Assembly (NCBI GenBank): GCA_001599755.1
Contig: BCHX01000007.1
Coordinates: 62,001 to 126,000, forward strand
Length of the DNA: 64,000 nucleotides
Direction: 5' to 3'
DNA from: Gliomastix tumulicola
Taxonomy: Eukaryota > Ascomycota > Sordariomycetes > Hypocreales > Bionectriaceae
Shown: positions 53,033 through 63,999 of the stretch, piece by piece
How positions within the stretch are numbered: the first letter of the stretch is position 1
Layout of the letters: every line of letters starts with the position of its first letter
Program-made: the position numbers and the translations under genes
Notes under the pieces: generated by a model
Database searches by the model: none
What the model was told of the DNA's origin: nothing
The model's input: only the letters and a program-made list of their open reading frames with translations

Positions 53033-55296
53033 CTAAAACAGGTAATCATTGCCAATACTTGCGAGGAACATTTCAAGATCCGATGGCGCCATTGAGATAT
53101 CCCAAGAATCGGTTCCTGCTGCGGCCAGTTCATCCCTCTCCGGCTGGGACGTAGGGTACAGCCATGCATCCAAGGGCATGAATTCCTCCGACTGGGCAGT
53201 GACATTGTACTGAGCGTCACCAAAATTCCCCCTACTTGAATCAGAAGAATTATGTGCCATTTGTTTGGATGTTCCAGCGTCAATGACAGTCGGCGGCAAG
53301 TCGGTTGGCCCAGCTTCGGGGAGAGACGCGTCCTGCTGCGGCACATCATATTCCTCGTCCTTCCTCCAGAGCTTCCGGTGCTCAAACAGGCGCAACAGAC
53401 TCTGTGCGTACAACCAATGTTGGGAAAGCTCGCGGAGGGTCATCAGCAACGAGTCGAACATCCGTCGTGACTTTGCAACCACCACTGGATTGACGGAGCA
53501 GAGGTCCTTGGCGACGTACACCATTGCCGTGAACAATACATATAAGGACGGGAGCCAGAGGTGGCCAAGCTTTCCCCTCGCTCGCAAGGATTCAAAGATG
53601 GACGTGATAACCATAACGGCATCGCTACATATGCTCTGATCGCCAGCACTGGTGACCTCGAATCGGGCATGCTCCGCCCGCGGAGAGGGACGATGGAGGA
53701 GGATGAGAAAGTTGTTGTACGAGAGGTGCAGGATCGCCTGCCACGTCCCCGGCTGCGCAAGTGGCAGTTTGAGCGATTCTGGCAGCTCTGTGATGAAGTT
53801 GGCCAGATCTTCATCTGCTCGGCGGATGGCCTCATATCGGTCTGCGGGCGCCGTTTTGATAGAGACAATCTTCCTCATGGCCTTGGAGAATATGACACAC
53901 AAGCGTGTGTGGTGGATGGCAAATGCAGCATCTGCATTGGGTATGCCTTGCATGTGGTACTCCTGAAGCTCGGGGACATCACACTCCTCGAGATCACTAA
54001 GGCAGCCAGCAGTTAGCAAATATCGACCGTCCTCGAGACACGGAAGAGTGACTTACATGCCCTGAGGTCGACCGTATGACGTGGAAATGGTAACGTCGAA
54101 CTGCAATAACACCCACCACCACCGCATCCACTGACGCTTATCAGACGCGTTGAGACTGGAAGCCGTGGCATCTCGATGCATCCCCATCCCGACTGCCGTG
54201 CGAGCCGCGAATCCGACCCAGTACCACGAATTTGAGATGACATCCTCGAGACTATTACAGTACCAAGTCAGAAGGAGGGCGGCTTGGATATACTTCTCCC
54301 TGTGTTTGTCATAACGCGAATCGAAAAGGAGTTTTGTTCGGCGGAACAGGATCCCCTGCAAGGGTCGGAGCTCCTCGTGCTGCGTCGACAGGACATGCGA
54401 GCCGACCAGGAGAACAGCATTGAGGAGGAGAAGAGAGAATGGCCGTATGGACTGTTGGGGGTCGCGGTATATCTTCATAAACTCATCCTCGTCGACGATG
54501 GGAAAGCCACGGTTGATGTGTACAAAGTACGCCTCTATCAGCTGGTCGCAGACTCCTTTCGGTGGCAGTTGCAGTGCCTCTGATGGAACTAGAGGTAGTC
54601 CACGTCCCATGGGAGGAGTTCCGAAGTGAAGAATCTCGGGGTTCGTGGCACGGGACCTCTGTCGAACCAGGTAGTTCAGGTTCGAGAACTCGGTCCCGAT
54701 GAAGTACAGGCGGCCCGTCTGCGAGATCTCGCGAGCCCGAAAGTCCTCGCTGTCAAGGAACTCGGCCAGGTTGCTCGTCGACCCATCAATTTCGCTGGAG
54801 TCTGGAGGCGGTGAAGCGGTGCCTCGCCCCACGGGAAGACGTCGTGATCTCTGCGCTTTGGGACTCGGCGAGTTTCCGAATGGTGACACGTGGATTGAAG
54901 ACTCATCCTCCGGCATCTCCCTATGTCTACGGAGTGTGAGGGAGCTTGGGAGTCCAGACGTAGATGCAGATGCAGACGCAGACGCCGGCTGTCGTGGCCT
55001 AACATGGGCATTTGACGAGCGAGCGGACCTCACCGCCCGTGTTCTCGACTTCTTCTTCTCGTACAGCTGGCATCCCTCTTTCCGGTGTGTCCGGCAGTTG
55101 GAGCACGGAGAACCGCGGTTGAGGATATCGCAGCGAACCTTCCGCTCATGGCATGCCACGCATGCACGGCCATCTATCCAGATATTCAGCAGTCAGTGCT
55201 GTCTTCCTGTTGGTTGTCCAGGGGCGCCAGGCATGACCTACTTGTTCTTCGCCGGCCGCCGCTTGATGCTGCGTCCGAGGATCGGCTCTCTTGCAT
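53033..55296 (-). CDS. Zn2Cys6 transcription factor, CTF1/Far- or Xln-like, with Fungal_trans domain
   Basis: Three exons (55242-55296, 54057-55173, 53033-53996) give 711 residues. The first exon codes MQESRSSDAASSGGRRRT and the join yields NGRACVACHERKVRCDI, completed by PCSNCRTHRKEGCQLYEKKKSRTR: the zinc cluster plus the basic tail of the cutinase-regulator (CTF1/FarA/FarB) type. The PF04082 region begins DQLIEAYFVHINRGFPIVDEDEF and includes LLNAVLLVGSHVL and the diagnostic WRWWWVLLQFDVTISTSYGRPQGI across intron 2. The C-terminus ends DLEMFLASIGNDYLF, an activation-domain-like tail. Relatives control lipid, cutin or polysaccharide breakdown. It follows the AA9 gene and is divergent from a DHA1 transporter, so control of either is possible (inference). 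Confidence 0.88.
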
Positions 55297-55801
55297 CTTG
55301 CCACATTACCGACGCAAATGCCATCAACGGCAATTCAGACAAAGCGCATCAAACTCCCGTAGTCACCACTTATTATGTAGCTTCTGTCGCAAAGGGCGCA
55401 CCTTTTGCAAGCTTTCCGATCATCGGAAACAGTTTTATGTTCCGTAAAAGCCGAGATAAGCTGGCTCGGCAATTATCTTCCAATCAGAGCCCGACTTCGG
55501 AAGTTACAAGACTTCAGTGGATATCAACTTCCCCATTCAGATCCATAGCTTCTTTGATTTTCGGGACTTGGTGAACATCGTGAATGCTGAGTTCAGCATC
55601 AACAAGGGACACATAATATTGGATTCGATGGCAGAATTTTACCTGAGCTACCCACACAAAAAGATAATGACTCAGCGTTGGGGGGAAAGATAAAAATGGC
55701 GAGCTTGGAACGTGAGCTGGATGGATGTCTTCGCTTGGCTACTCCTAATATTCAAGAACCTCATCAGTTTAATAATAATAATTCCCCCCAATTTGTCAAA
55801 A
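55297..55801. other. Divergent promoter region, no gene seen
   Basis: 505 bases shared by the regulator and the DHA1 transporter. Confidence 0.5.
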
Positions 55802-57535
55802 ATGAGCACTGGGGAAGCGAATCCCTCCCCGGGAGTGGACTCGTCTAATACTTCACTCATGGATATCGAGAAATCACAAGTCACCGTTGATCAGAGCCGG
55901 ATATCAAGGATAGATTCCGGCGATGCCACGAAGCTCTCCCGGGTAGGTAGCAAAGCCAACAACACCACCTCAGCATCATTCATGGCCACGGACACTAACC
56001 CAATGATGCGCCCTAGATGAGAAAGCTTCACATCATTATTGCAGGCTTCACATGCACCTTCAACTGCAATCTCGGCTCTACGATGCCGGCTGGCGCTCTG
56101 AACGCCATCTCAGAACACTTCAACGTGACGGACCGAAACCACCTCGTGCTGCTTAACTCGCTGTATATGGCTGGGTATGTCCTCGGGCCACTTCTCTTTG
56201 GTCCTCTGAGCGAGTACATTGGTCGACGCCCGGTCATGGTTGGAACGTACATCGGCTATCTTGTCTTCATGATGGCGTCCTCCGCGTCCTCGACCTACCC
56301 GATGTTGCTTGTGTTCCGTGTCCTGGGCGGTATCAACGCTGCTGCTCCGACGACGGTCATTGGCGGGCTGTACGCCGACATCTTCGACGATCCCGGCCAG
56401 CGAGGCAATGCCATTGCTGTGTACATGACCGTCACAAACGTAGGACCGTTCATCGGACCGATCATCTCTGCTTATTCATCCGCGCTGTCATGGCGCTGGC
56501 CGTTTTGGATCTCCGGCATCCTTGCGGTGATTGGCCTGCCACTCGTTCTCATGCTGCCGGAAACATATGCTCCCGTTCTGCAGAACAAAAGAGTGCGGAA
56601 GCTCCAGAAGGAATTGGGCGACCAAGCAGCGGCAGACCAACGAATCCAGCTTGAGGTATTCAACGTGAAGAAGATCTTCCTTCGACCCATCACGTTGCTT
56701 GTCACGCAGCCCATCGTGGCCTGCACCTCAGCCTACCTTACCTTGGCGTATGGCTTGATGTATCTTGCATTTCAGGCGTACCCTTTTGTCTTCCAGGGTG
56801 AGTTCCGACCTTGACGGGGTAGAGGAGGGTAGAGAGTGGGAGCTAACAGACTGGCCCAGAGTTCTACGGCTTGTCGCCGGGGATCGCCTCGCTTGCATAC
56901 ATCCCAAGTAAGTGAAATCCATCCATTGCACTTCAAATAGTACGCAAGCTGACATCGGGTCCTCAAAAGTGGCCGTCGGCAACTTCCTGAGCCTTGGGTT
57001 CTTCCTGTTTTACACCCGCTATCATGAGCGCCAAACCGCCGCTGGTGCGGCCTGGACAAAACGCGAGATCTATCGCAGGCTTCCTTTGGCTTGCATAGCG
57101 TCACCATGGTAAGAGACCACTAAGAATGTCTCTTTGTGATTGCCTTTGGGTTCTGACTGCTAATCGACAATACACACCAGCCTCGCTATCGCGCAATTCT
57201 GGCTGGGCTGGACAACGTGGCGCTCAATCTCGCCGATTGTCCCGAGTCTGCAGGGCCTGGCCTTTATCTTCGGCTACCAGCTGGTGTTTATGGGCATGCT
57301 CAACTACATGACCGACGTGTATAAGCAGAGCTCCGCCTCCGTCTTGGCGGCTGCAAGTATGACCCGGTCCATCGGCGCTGTGCTGCTGCCTCTTGCAACG
57401 GACAGCATGTACAGCAGCTTGGGCGTTCACTGGGCGCCGTCGGTGCTCGGGTTCATTTGTCTTGCGATGGGGGTAATTCCGTTCATCTTTATCAAATACG
57501 GCGACCAGCTGGCGAGGGCGAGCAAGGCAACTTAG
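55802..57535 (+). CDS. MFS drug:H+ antiporter-like transporter (DHA1 family)
   Basis: Five exons (55802-55942, 56017-56797, 56860-56907, 56970-57108, 57181-57535) give 440 residues. Exon 1 codes a hydrophilic, Ser-rich cytosolic tail; intron 1 has a CACTAAC branch and ends CCCTAG. Motif A is LLFGPLSEYIGRRPVMVG between helices 2 and 3, and the antiporter motif C is NVGPFIGPIISAYSSALSWRW in helix 5. RVLGGINAAAPTTVIGGLYADIF is helix 4. The C-terminal half has FLSLGFFLFYTRYHE and LVFMGMLNYMTDVY. It sits in the plasma membrane and exports drugs or metabolites in exchange for protons. It is slightly shorter than the usual 450-550 residues, mostly in the N-terminal tail. Confidence 0.88.
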
Positions 57536-57776
57536 ACGGGGCTCCAGGCAGGGAGGAAATTCATAGACATAGGTAATGTCTACTTCACTTGAATGTTAAG
57601 ACTAGATTGTTCGCGTACAGAGAGAGGTATATATTCATCCGCAAATAATTCTATCGGCATGCAAAATACAAAGTATAACGTCTTCCCCCGGCGAGCCAGA
57701 GGAGCGAGAGATTAGGACAGAAGAAAATAAGAGTGCGAGCGACTCGAGGCCGCTCACCGGCCGGTCACCCCGACAT

Positions 57777-59863
57777 CTATGAGAAGTGAGGGGCGTTGAG
57801 GGCAAGGCCGACCAGGCAGCCACCGATGAGACCGGCGATGGGGATGGTCATGATCCAGGAGAAGACGAGGAGACCGACTCGCTGCCAGTTGACGGCGCGG
57901 ATAGTGCCGTTGCAGAGACCGACACCGACAGTGGCACCAGTGATGCACATGGAGGTCGAGACGGGCAGCTTGTACTGGGAGAAGACGAGAATGGTGATGG
58001 CGGCACCCATCTCCATGGAGGAGCCACGGCTGGGGGAGTGGTAGGTGATCTTGTTGCCCATGACTATTGATTGGAGGTGTTAGCGCCGAGATCATCATAA
58101 GAACGAAGGCGCGAGAGAAGATGGGGGGGGGGGGACTTACCCTTCATGATGTTGTAACCGTAGGTGATGAAGCCAATGCAGATGGTCAGGGCGACAACGG
58201 CAATCTGCCACGGAGGGACATCCTCCTTGGCCTCCGAGGGCCTCCCCTTGGACCAGGCGACGTACATACCAGCCCAGACACCGACGGCGTTACCGACATC
58301 GTTGGCACCGTGGGCGAAGGAGGCAGTGCAGGCAGTGATGATCTGGACAAAGGAGTACAGGTACTCGACCTCGTTGGGGTACTTGGTGGCGTGGCTGTAG
58401 ACGCGCTCCATGCGGCGGCCCTCGGGAGTGCCCATGATGCCGACCTGGGCGCTGTGGATGTCGTAGTGCAGACCGTACATGAGGGCGACGACGGGGTAGG
58501 CGGGGAGACGCTTGAGGTGAGCGATGACGTTGTGCCTCTCGTAGACGGAGCCGGCGCCGACGGGGTTGTCGTGCAGCCTGCGCATGGCCCAGCCGAGGGG
58601 GCTGCGCGACTTGCGGAGCTTGGCGTGGTGCTTGGCCTCGGCGTCCTTGAGCAGCTGCTTGTACTCGGCGTGGGTGACCTCGTGCTGGACCTGGGCGGCC
58701 TCGGCGGTGGCGAGGGTGTCCTTGGGGCCGGCCTCGTCGCCCGAGTTGGTGCTGGGCGTCTTCTTCTTCTCCTCGGTGGCGTCGGGCTTGCGGACGCCGC
58801 CCTCATCGTCGCTGTCGGAGTCGTGCTGGACGACGGCGTAGTTGGGGACGCGGGCGAACTCGGCGTCAGCGGGGGGCGCGCGCCTCCAGAGCAGAGGGCC
58901 CTTGATGACCTCCCAGACCTTGAGCGTGTAGTCCTTCTTGATGACCTTGGCGTGCACGAAGGGGACGAAGAAGATGGCGGCCAGGAAGAAGAGGGCGAAG
59001 CCCGTGCCCAGCGAGACGCCGGCGATCCAGCCGGGGGACTTCTTGGTGAGGCCCAGACGCGGGGAGCCCTTGTAGACGATGGAGAGCGTGCAGACGGTGC
59101 CGGCGATGAGGAAGAAGACGGGCGAGGTCCAGACGGCCCAGGGGACGGGGTTCTTGCGCATGTGCACGACCACCTTGACGAGCATGAAGATGATGGCGGC
59201 GAAGCAGCCCGAGATGGCCGGGGCCATGCCCAGGCCGGCGAAGATGGCACCGAGACCCTGGCCGTCGTTCCAGCCCCAGGACACGCCGCCGGCGCCGGCA
59301 ACAGCGACACCGACACCGGCAATGGACGAGATCAGCGAGTATGTGGACGAGACGTGGGCGTTGTGGCGCGTGCACCACATGACCCAGGTGGCAGCACCGG
59401 CAGACGCACAGGCGAAGGCGAGCAGCTGCACGCCGGCGTTGCCCTCGAAGGACTCGATCGGGATGATGCCGTTCTTGATGGTCGAGGCAGTGCGGGCACC
59501 GACAGCCAGCGCACCCGTAATCTCGAAGACGAGGCAGAGCACCATGGCCCAGCGGTAGGTGATGGAGCGCGAGGAGACGCTGGTAGCCCAGGCGTTGGCG
59601 ACATCATCTGTGCGGTGGAGGAAAACACTGGTGAGCCTTTGCTTCATTCACGTATTTTTTTTTTCTTTTTTTTTCTTCTTCTTTTTTTGCCAATACCGCC
59701 AAGCGATCGCCAAGTGCGCCAAGTTGACCACTTATGCGGGTGTCGCGTGACCAGTCTGGGGAAGGGAATCAGGATCAGACATACTGGCACCGTTGTTGTA
59801 CGCCTCCAGCAGCACGAACATCGTGCCGATGGCGAAGACGTAGGTGTACTCGTGCAGCACCAT
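57777..59863 (-). CDS. Sodium/inorganic phosphate symporter, PiT family (PHO-4/PHO89-like)
   Basis: Three exons (59785-59863, 58141-59607, 57777-58063) give 610 residues from ATG 59861-59863. The two inverted PHO4 signatures are intact: GANDVANAWATSVSSRSI (split by intron 1 inside its Asn codon) and HGANDVGNAVGVWAG in the second half. Ten to twelve membrane segments surround a large charged cytosolic loop (about residues 260-385, HDSDSDDEGG...EEKKKTPS). The family couples Na+ to phosphate uptake with high affinity at alkaline pH. Intron 1 is 177 bases, long for this window, with a nearly pure purine run on the coding strand. CACGTG sites upstream fit Pho4/NUC-1 control of phosphate starvation. 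Confidence 0.93.
59652..59690. repeat. T-rich homopolymer tract in intron 1 of the phosphate symporter
   Basis: Long T runs broken by single C residues on the plus strand; purine-rich on the gene strand, inside the 177-base intron. Confidence 0.8.
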
Positions 59864-60311
59864 GTTGGCGGTTTTTGTCGTCGCGACGAGCTTTTTGGTG
59901 GCTGTCTCAGTTGGCAGTGGACGTTGCACCGTTGGGCTGCTGGTGGTGGCTGGTGGTGGTGGTGGGAGTCACTCTGAGGGAGTCCTTTGGAACGCGGATT
60001 CCAGGGACGTGGTTTTAAAGTTTCAGACGAAGCTTACCTATAAGTGTAAACTCGTTTATTAAGCTTGCTGCACAGCACAGAAAGAAAAAAAAAAGACTTC
60101 TCACCTCGGCGAGGCCTCCAGTGCGCCGATATGATGAATTTAGCAACAGCATCGGGAAAGGCCGAGTGGCTGGCCGTCTCCGGGCAAAACGCTGCAGGAG
60201 CCTGTTTAATCACGCTGGGAAGGGAGGAGCTGCATGGCTGCATCAGCCTGCATGACACCGCACACACAGTGAGCCTGCGACGGTGCGGCCTATGAGATGT
60301 CTCAACGCGCC

Positions 60312-60317
60312 CACGTG
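60312..60317. promoter_or_regulatory. CACGTG (Pho4/NUC-1-type) site in CCACGTGG
   Basis: Palindromic CCACGTGG with core 60312-60317, 449 bases upstream of the phosphate symporter ATG. A second core in GCACGTGC lies at 61418-61423. Fungal PiT genes are known Pho4/NUC-1 targets. Confidence 0.4.
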
Positions 60318-60686
60318 GGAGGCAGACCGGCAATGATATCCGAGCGAAATGCCCGTCCAGCCCACTAGTCCGATCTGCAGCCACGGAAGAACCCACTCGT
60401 GTGCTCTGCTAGGAGACGTCAGGACCGTAATATTGGAGACCTTTTGTCAGACGTTGCCCGGCACGGATCGTCGTGTCACTCGTGGTGTTGGGCCACTCTC
60501 TCACTACCAGAGCTGATATCGACCAGAGACGAGTAGTAGCGACCTTCTCCATCTAGCCTCTGAGGGCGCATACCCCGTGGGCAATTCCCACCGGCTGGTT
60601 GGTCGCCCACGGCAAAAGCGGCCTCCTAGCACACGCCGCCAAAAGTTCCAGGTCGTCCAGAGACCCTGTCTCCCGCACGCTATTCG

Positions 60687-60708
60687 TTCTAGAAGCTAAC
60701 TTCTAGAA
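60687..60708. promoter_or_regulatory. Doubled TTCTAGAA element (heat-shock-element-like)
   Basis: TTCTAGAAGC occurs at 60687-60696 and again at 60701-60710, four bases apart. TTCnnGAA is the core of heat-shock factor sites. Confidence 0.3.
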
Positions 60709-60721
60709 GCTTTTTTGTGCT

Positions 60722-60751
60722 GAAGCAGAAGCAGAAGCAGAAGCAGAAGCA
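60722..60751. repeat. (GAAGCA)5 microsatellite
   Basis: Five perfect hexamers directly after the doubled TTCTAGAA element. Confidence 0.9.
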
Positions 60752-61194
60752 GCTGGATGGAGCCGTACACCAATATCCCACGCCCGATCGACTGCACAAT
60801 CCCCCCCTGAGCTGGGGCGCATGTTTCTAGCGCGCGTGCAGGTCCGTATCGAGGCGAGTGACGAGCCAGTTGACTAGCGGAGAGCACGCAAAAATATGGT
60901 TAAAATTTGCAAACACAATAAGGTGCTTTTAAGCGGTCGTTTGAGATCCACTAGCAATGACCAGTAGTCACTCTAATAGTGAGTGCTGATTTATCACCAT
61001 CCACAGCTACTATAGACAGAGATTCCACACAGGCGATGGTGGCGACAAGGGACAGCAGCGTCGTTGGAGCAGCCAAGACGGCCACGACGGCTATCCGATT
61101 TCCCCGTGCCCAGAACGCCTTTGCGTGATTCCTCGCGATCGGATCGCCTCCCATCGTGCATGTGATGACTGTCGATTGACGCGTCTATGACTCC

Positions 61195-61214
61195 CTCGCC
61201 TCGCCTCGCCTCGC
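61195..61214. repeat. (CTCGC)4 microsatellite
   Basis: Four perfect pentamers. Confidence 0.85.
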
Positions 61215-61921
61215 CTCCGTGTGGGACCGTCCAACGTTGATGTGCAACGCTTTGCCTTCCAATTGCGGGCGAGGCACATCGTAGCAAGTCGAGCCAACAC
61301 TGCCCCCTCGCTCGTCATGCAAGCCGTTGGCCGTGTTCCAGAGTCAGCCAGCCAACGGAAGTCGGCATGACCGCAGCGATCAATCGATCCAACCCTCTAG
61401 AAGAGAGCCTCGCCCAGCACGTGCGCCTCGTCGAATCTGGATTCTGGTCCGTGGTACGGCGCTGACCGGAGGATCCATCAGAAACATGGGGGTGGTTTTT
61501 TTTCCCTCTCAGACGGGGCGACATCGCTGAGTCTGCCATCGCCTGACATCTATCGAGCATGGGCTAGAACGGCTAACAAGCTTCCCCTGGGCCGGACTCT
61601 CTCACTGTGACAAGGGACGGAGGTGGGGCTCGTAAATCAAGACGACGGATGTTTAGTAGTGGCGGACATGATGATTGGTGGCGACCGGTGCTGCTGACAA
61701 TTTGGAATGCTGATGGCCGCTGGTCTCTGGAGACGCGAGTCGTGTCTCAAAGATGGCGCTCCGCCCTCGTCCGCGTCCTCGTCCTCGGCCTCGGTATTGC
61801 TGTATAACATTACTATGAAAAAAAAAAATTGTGAAAAAAGATACGCAAAATGCTAATTATCGCCAAGAGACGACGCGCCCACCAGAGACCGCTGATACGT
61901 CGTGTTACTGCATGCTGTCTC

Positions 61922-61951
61922 GGAGGCCTACAGGAGGCCTACAGGAGGCCT
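61922..61951. repeat. 11-bp tandem repeat GGAGGCCTACA, 2.7 copies
   Basis: Two full units and a partial third (GGAGGCCT). Confidence 0.85.
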
Positions 61952-62187
61952 CTTGATACATAAACTGCTCTCCAGTATGCAAACTTCACGTGGCTGTATG
62001 ATATTTGCCGCGCATCGCGATAAATCTGAGGCGTCTTGGCCGTTCATGAAGAACTATGGCTGTGATATCCGTGATCTGGTGCAGGGGTGCAGGGAGTCGG
62101 CCTTTCCTGTCTGAGCTGCGTCTGCACGAATTCATCCCTGAGACAGGACATCTCCCCTAGCATCAAGGTAGACGCAGACTCCTAGTA

Positions 62188-62631
62188 TTATAGCTGCTCC
62201 CATTTGCCTTCGTTCTCATCCTCGAGCGTCAGGCTCCGAGTAGAGGCACTGACATCTGTCACTCCCACTGCCTCTGCCTCTGCCACTCCCTCTTCCTCTG
62301 AGGCCTTTGGCCACGGCCACCATCCCGCCATCGGCATATCGCCGTAAATGGCATTCATATACGTACTGTTGTCTTGCCACTTTCGGTATATGTAAACCAT
62401 TTTCCCGTCCCAGTTTGTGGCGGATGTGAGGCCTAGGGTCTCCATCGTTAAGTGATCGAGCTGAAATGCTCCCAGCACTGCCACCGACCTGGCGTAGACG
62501 GTGATCTCTGCCTTCCAGACCGTCTCCCCGTCGCGGCTGGAGAGGAAGTACTTGCGCAAATGAGCCCAGCCATCGCACTTCTCCCCCGAGTGGATGTCCG
62601 GGATCGAAGCAGGAGTGATGTCCTCGAACAT
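62188..62631 (-). CDS. Hypothetical protein, 147 residues
   Basis: Open frame from ATG 62629-62631 to a TAG at the left end. The composition looks protein-like (HLRKYFLSSRDGETVWKAEITVYARSVAVLGAFQLDHLTMETLGL, then WDGKMVYIYRKWQDNSTYMNAIYGDMPMAGWWPWPK), and it ends in an acidic, Glu-rich tail. I do not recognise the family. There is no signal peptide, membrane segment or known motif. An upstream exon cannot be excluded, since the sequence before the ATG is also partly open. Coding status is moderately supported by the long aromatic-rich, low-repeat central part. Confidence 0.5.
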   Translation of the reverse strand: MFEDITPASIPDIHSGEKCDGWAHLRKYFLSSRDGETVWKAEITVYARSVAVLGAFQLDHLTMETLGLTSATNWDGKMVYIYRKWQDNSTYMNAIYGDMPMAGWWPWPKASEEEGVAEAEAVGVTDVSASTRSLTLEDENEGKWEQL

Positions 62632-63327
62632 CGATGGATGGTAGAATGCTTGCTAGGTCGCGTCGTGTCTGGCGGCCTCCTCTTTGCTGACGTGCATATT
62701 TGATGTGCTCCCGGGTAGCTGTTGGTTTGGATGGGATCCTTGAAGATCTTGGAGATGACGAAGCAAAGAGTGAGAGCTGTCAATGGCCTTCGAGATGGAC
62801 GGTTTTAAAGCCGCCCAAAATCTAGTGGCTGGGTTGAAGACAGCGACAGATAGAGTTTGAATCAACAGTTCGCCTGCCAACAATTTGTTTGTGGTGTTTC
62901 CTTGGTGACCACGAGGATTGGGTAGCTGGTGTTTGTCCAGGGCAGACGTACAGTGTCTATTATCGTCCAGACTTCCAGCGCAAGATGCACCCCGGAAACT
63001 GGCCGTCATCGCGAGGGTACAAATGCCGCGAGTGAGAAGTATACGCAGACGCGCCTGTCCATGCTTCGCCGCTCTCATTAATGTCAATGACCTAGCATGT
63101 TACTTCAGCTCCCACACACAGGGGTATCTAGATTGCACAGCCTGCAAGTGAAATCACAATGGATGAATCATTATGCGGTAGTCAAATACCTAAGTCGTGG
63201 AAAATATTCTCAATTTTGCAGCAAGCCAACACCTCGAGGGCGCATGTTCCTATTATAGGCTCTTACCTCGGCGAAGTTCCACGCCCCAGATTTGCATGGC
63301 CTGGCCTCAGCCGACCTCCCCAGAAAC
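62632..63327. other. Intergenic region, no firm gene
   Basis: About 0.7 kb. A TATAG acceptor-like end at 63254-63258 may begin the exon of the next possible small gene. Confidence 0.4.
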
Positions 63328-63500
63328 ATGATCGATGCGCTGCAGCAGGCAGAAGATCTCGCAGGTACGTCCCCTCAGCTTTCCCCTCTCACAAACAACG
63401 CCTACTTACTGTGAGCCCAGACATCGTCACGCACGTCTCCAGCCTCCCCAGCGTCGACCACTCCGGCATCACGCTCTGGGGCGTCGAGATGGGAGAGTGA
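63328..63500 (+). CDS. Possible small or partial gene, spliced C-terminal segment
   Basis: A frame open from 63259 runs through ATG 63328 (MIDALQQAEDLA) to a canonical intron (63365-63420, GTACGT...GCCCAG). It continues as DIVTHVSSLPSVDHSGITLWGVEMGE to TGA 63498-63500. The join is smooth and the residues look genuine, but the protein is only 38 residues from that ATG. Earlier exons may exist upstream, where I could not connect them. The family is not recognised. Confidence 0.25.
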
Positions 63501-63654
63501 GACAGTTTTACTGTTATTTCACACATTAGGTTCGCACATGAGATGAAGAAGAACACATTACTCGCTACCAAATGCTCCCGCAAACACCATCATAAAGGAC
63601 ATTGTACGCCATGATCTACCCTCATCTCGATTGAAGCCCTCCCACACAATCCCA

Positions 63655-63999
63655 TCATTGAATCTCTTTCCACTCCTTCTGAATCTCCTTTGCAAGGGCG
63701 ATCAGGGCCTGAGTATCCTGCCAGGTATCTCCCGACTCTCGGAAGTCAGCGATGCTGAGCTTCCGCGACCCGGCCGCGAACGCCTGCGCGTTCAGATGAG
63801 CCTGGGCTGCGTTGGCACCTCCAGCCGTCAGATAGCCATACCCAACGGCGGAATTCCCGTATCTCTGGCCGCAGTCCGTCGCTGCTGCCTCGGCAACGGA
63901 GCCTCCGACGCCCATGATGGTGGCATTCTGCTGGGCGTTGAGCTGCTGCATCAGGTTGATCCCGGCCATCTGGTTCTGCATGTTGATCTGCGCCAGCAT
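63655..63999 (-). CDS. Hypothetical protein, C-terminal part (continues past window edge)
   Basis: Open frame running off the right edge. The 114 visible residues start with a Gln/Asn/Met-rich stretch (LAQINMQNQMAGINLMQQLNAQQNAT), continue with an Ala/Gly-rich segment (GVGGSVAEAAATDCGQRYGNSAVGYGYLTAGGANAAQ) and end in a charged helix (TQALIALAKEIQKEWKEIQ). No family is recognised. The low-complexity make-up suggests a disordered or repeat-bearing protein whose main part lies beyond the window. Confidence 0.5.
   Translation of the reverse strand: MLAQINMQNQMAGINLMQQLNAQQNATIMGVGGSVAEAAATDCGQRYGNSAVGYGYLTAGGANAAQAHLNAQAFAAGSRKLSIADFRESGDTWQDTQALIALAKEIQKEWKEIQ

Larger units (their letters stand above)
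59864..62187. other. 2.3-kb repeat-bearing region upstream of the phosphate symporter
   Basis: No convincing gene. It holds two CACGTG sites, a doubled TTCTAGAA element and three small tandem repeats (each listed or described below). An open frame on the plus strand at 60065-60295 has no family resemblance. Confidence 0.55.

Noticed and set aside
54699..55574. 291-codon open frame on the plus strand over the start of the CTF1/Far-like regulator
   Set aside because: Antisense shadow; the other strand encodes the zinc cluster with correct splicing.
55981..56016. DTNPMMRP read as the usual D-x-N-P motif before helix 1 of the DHA1 transporter, implying a frameshift
   Set aside because: The segment has a CACTAAC branch and CCCTAG acceptor in the right places, so an intron is the simpler reading.
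59652..59690. T-rich run considered as a terminator or transposon poly(A) tail
   Set aside because: It lies inside intron 1 of the phosphate symporter with good splice ends on both sides; no element boundaries or target duplication.
58067..59977. 636-codon open frame on the plus strand opposite the phosphate symporter
   Set aside because: It is the antisense of a GC-rich third-position gene; the translation is Gly/Asp/Glu-rich low complexity, while the minus strand has clear PHO4 signatures and introns.
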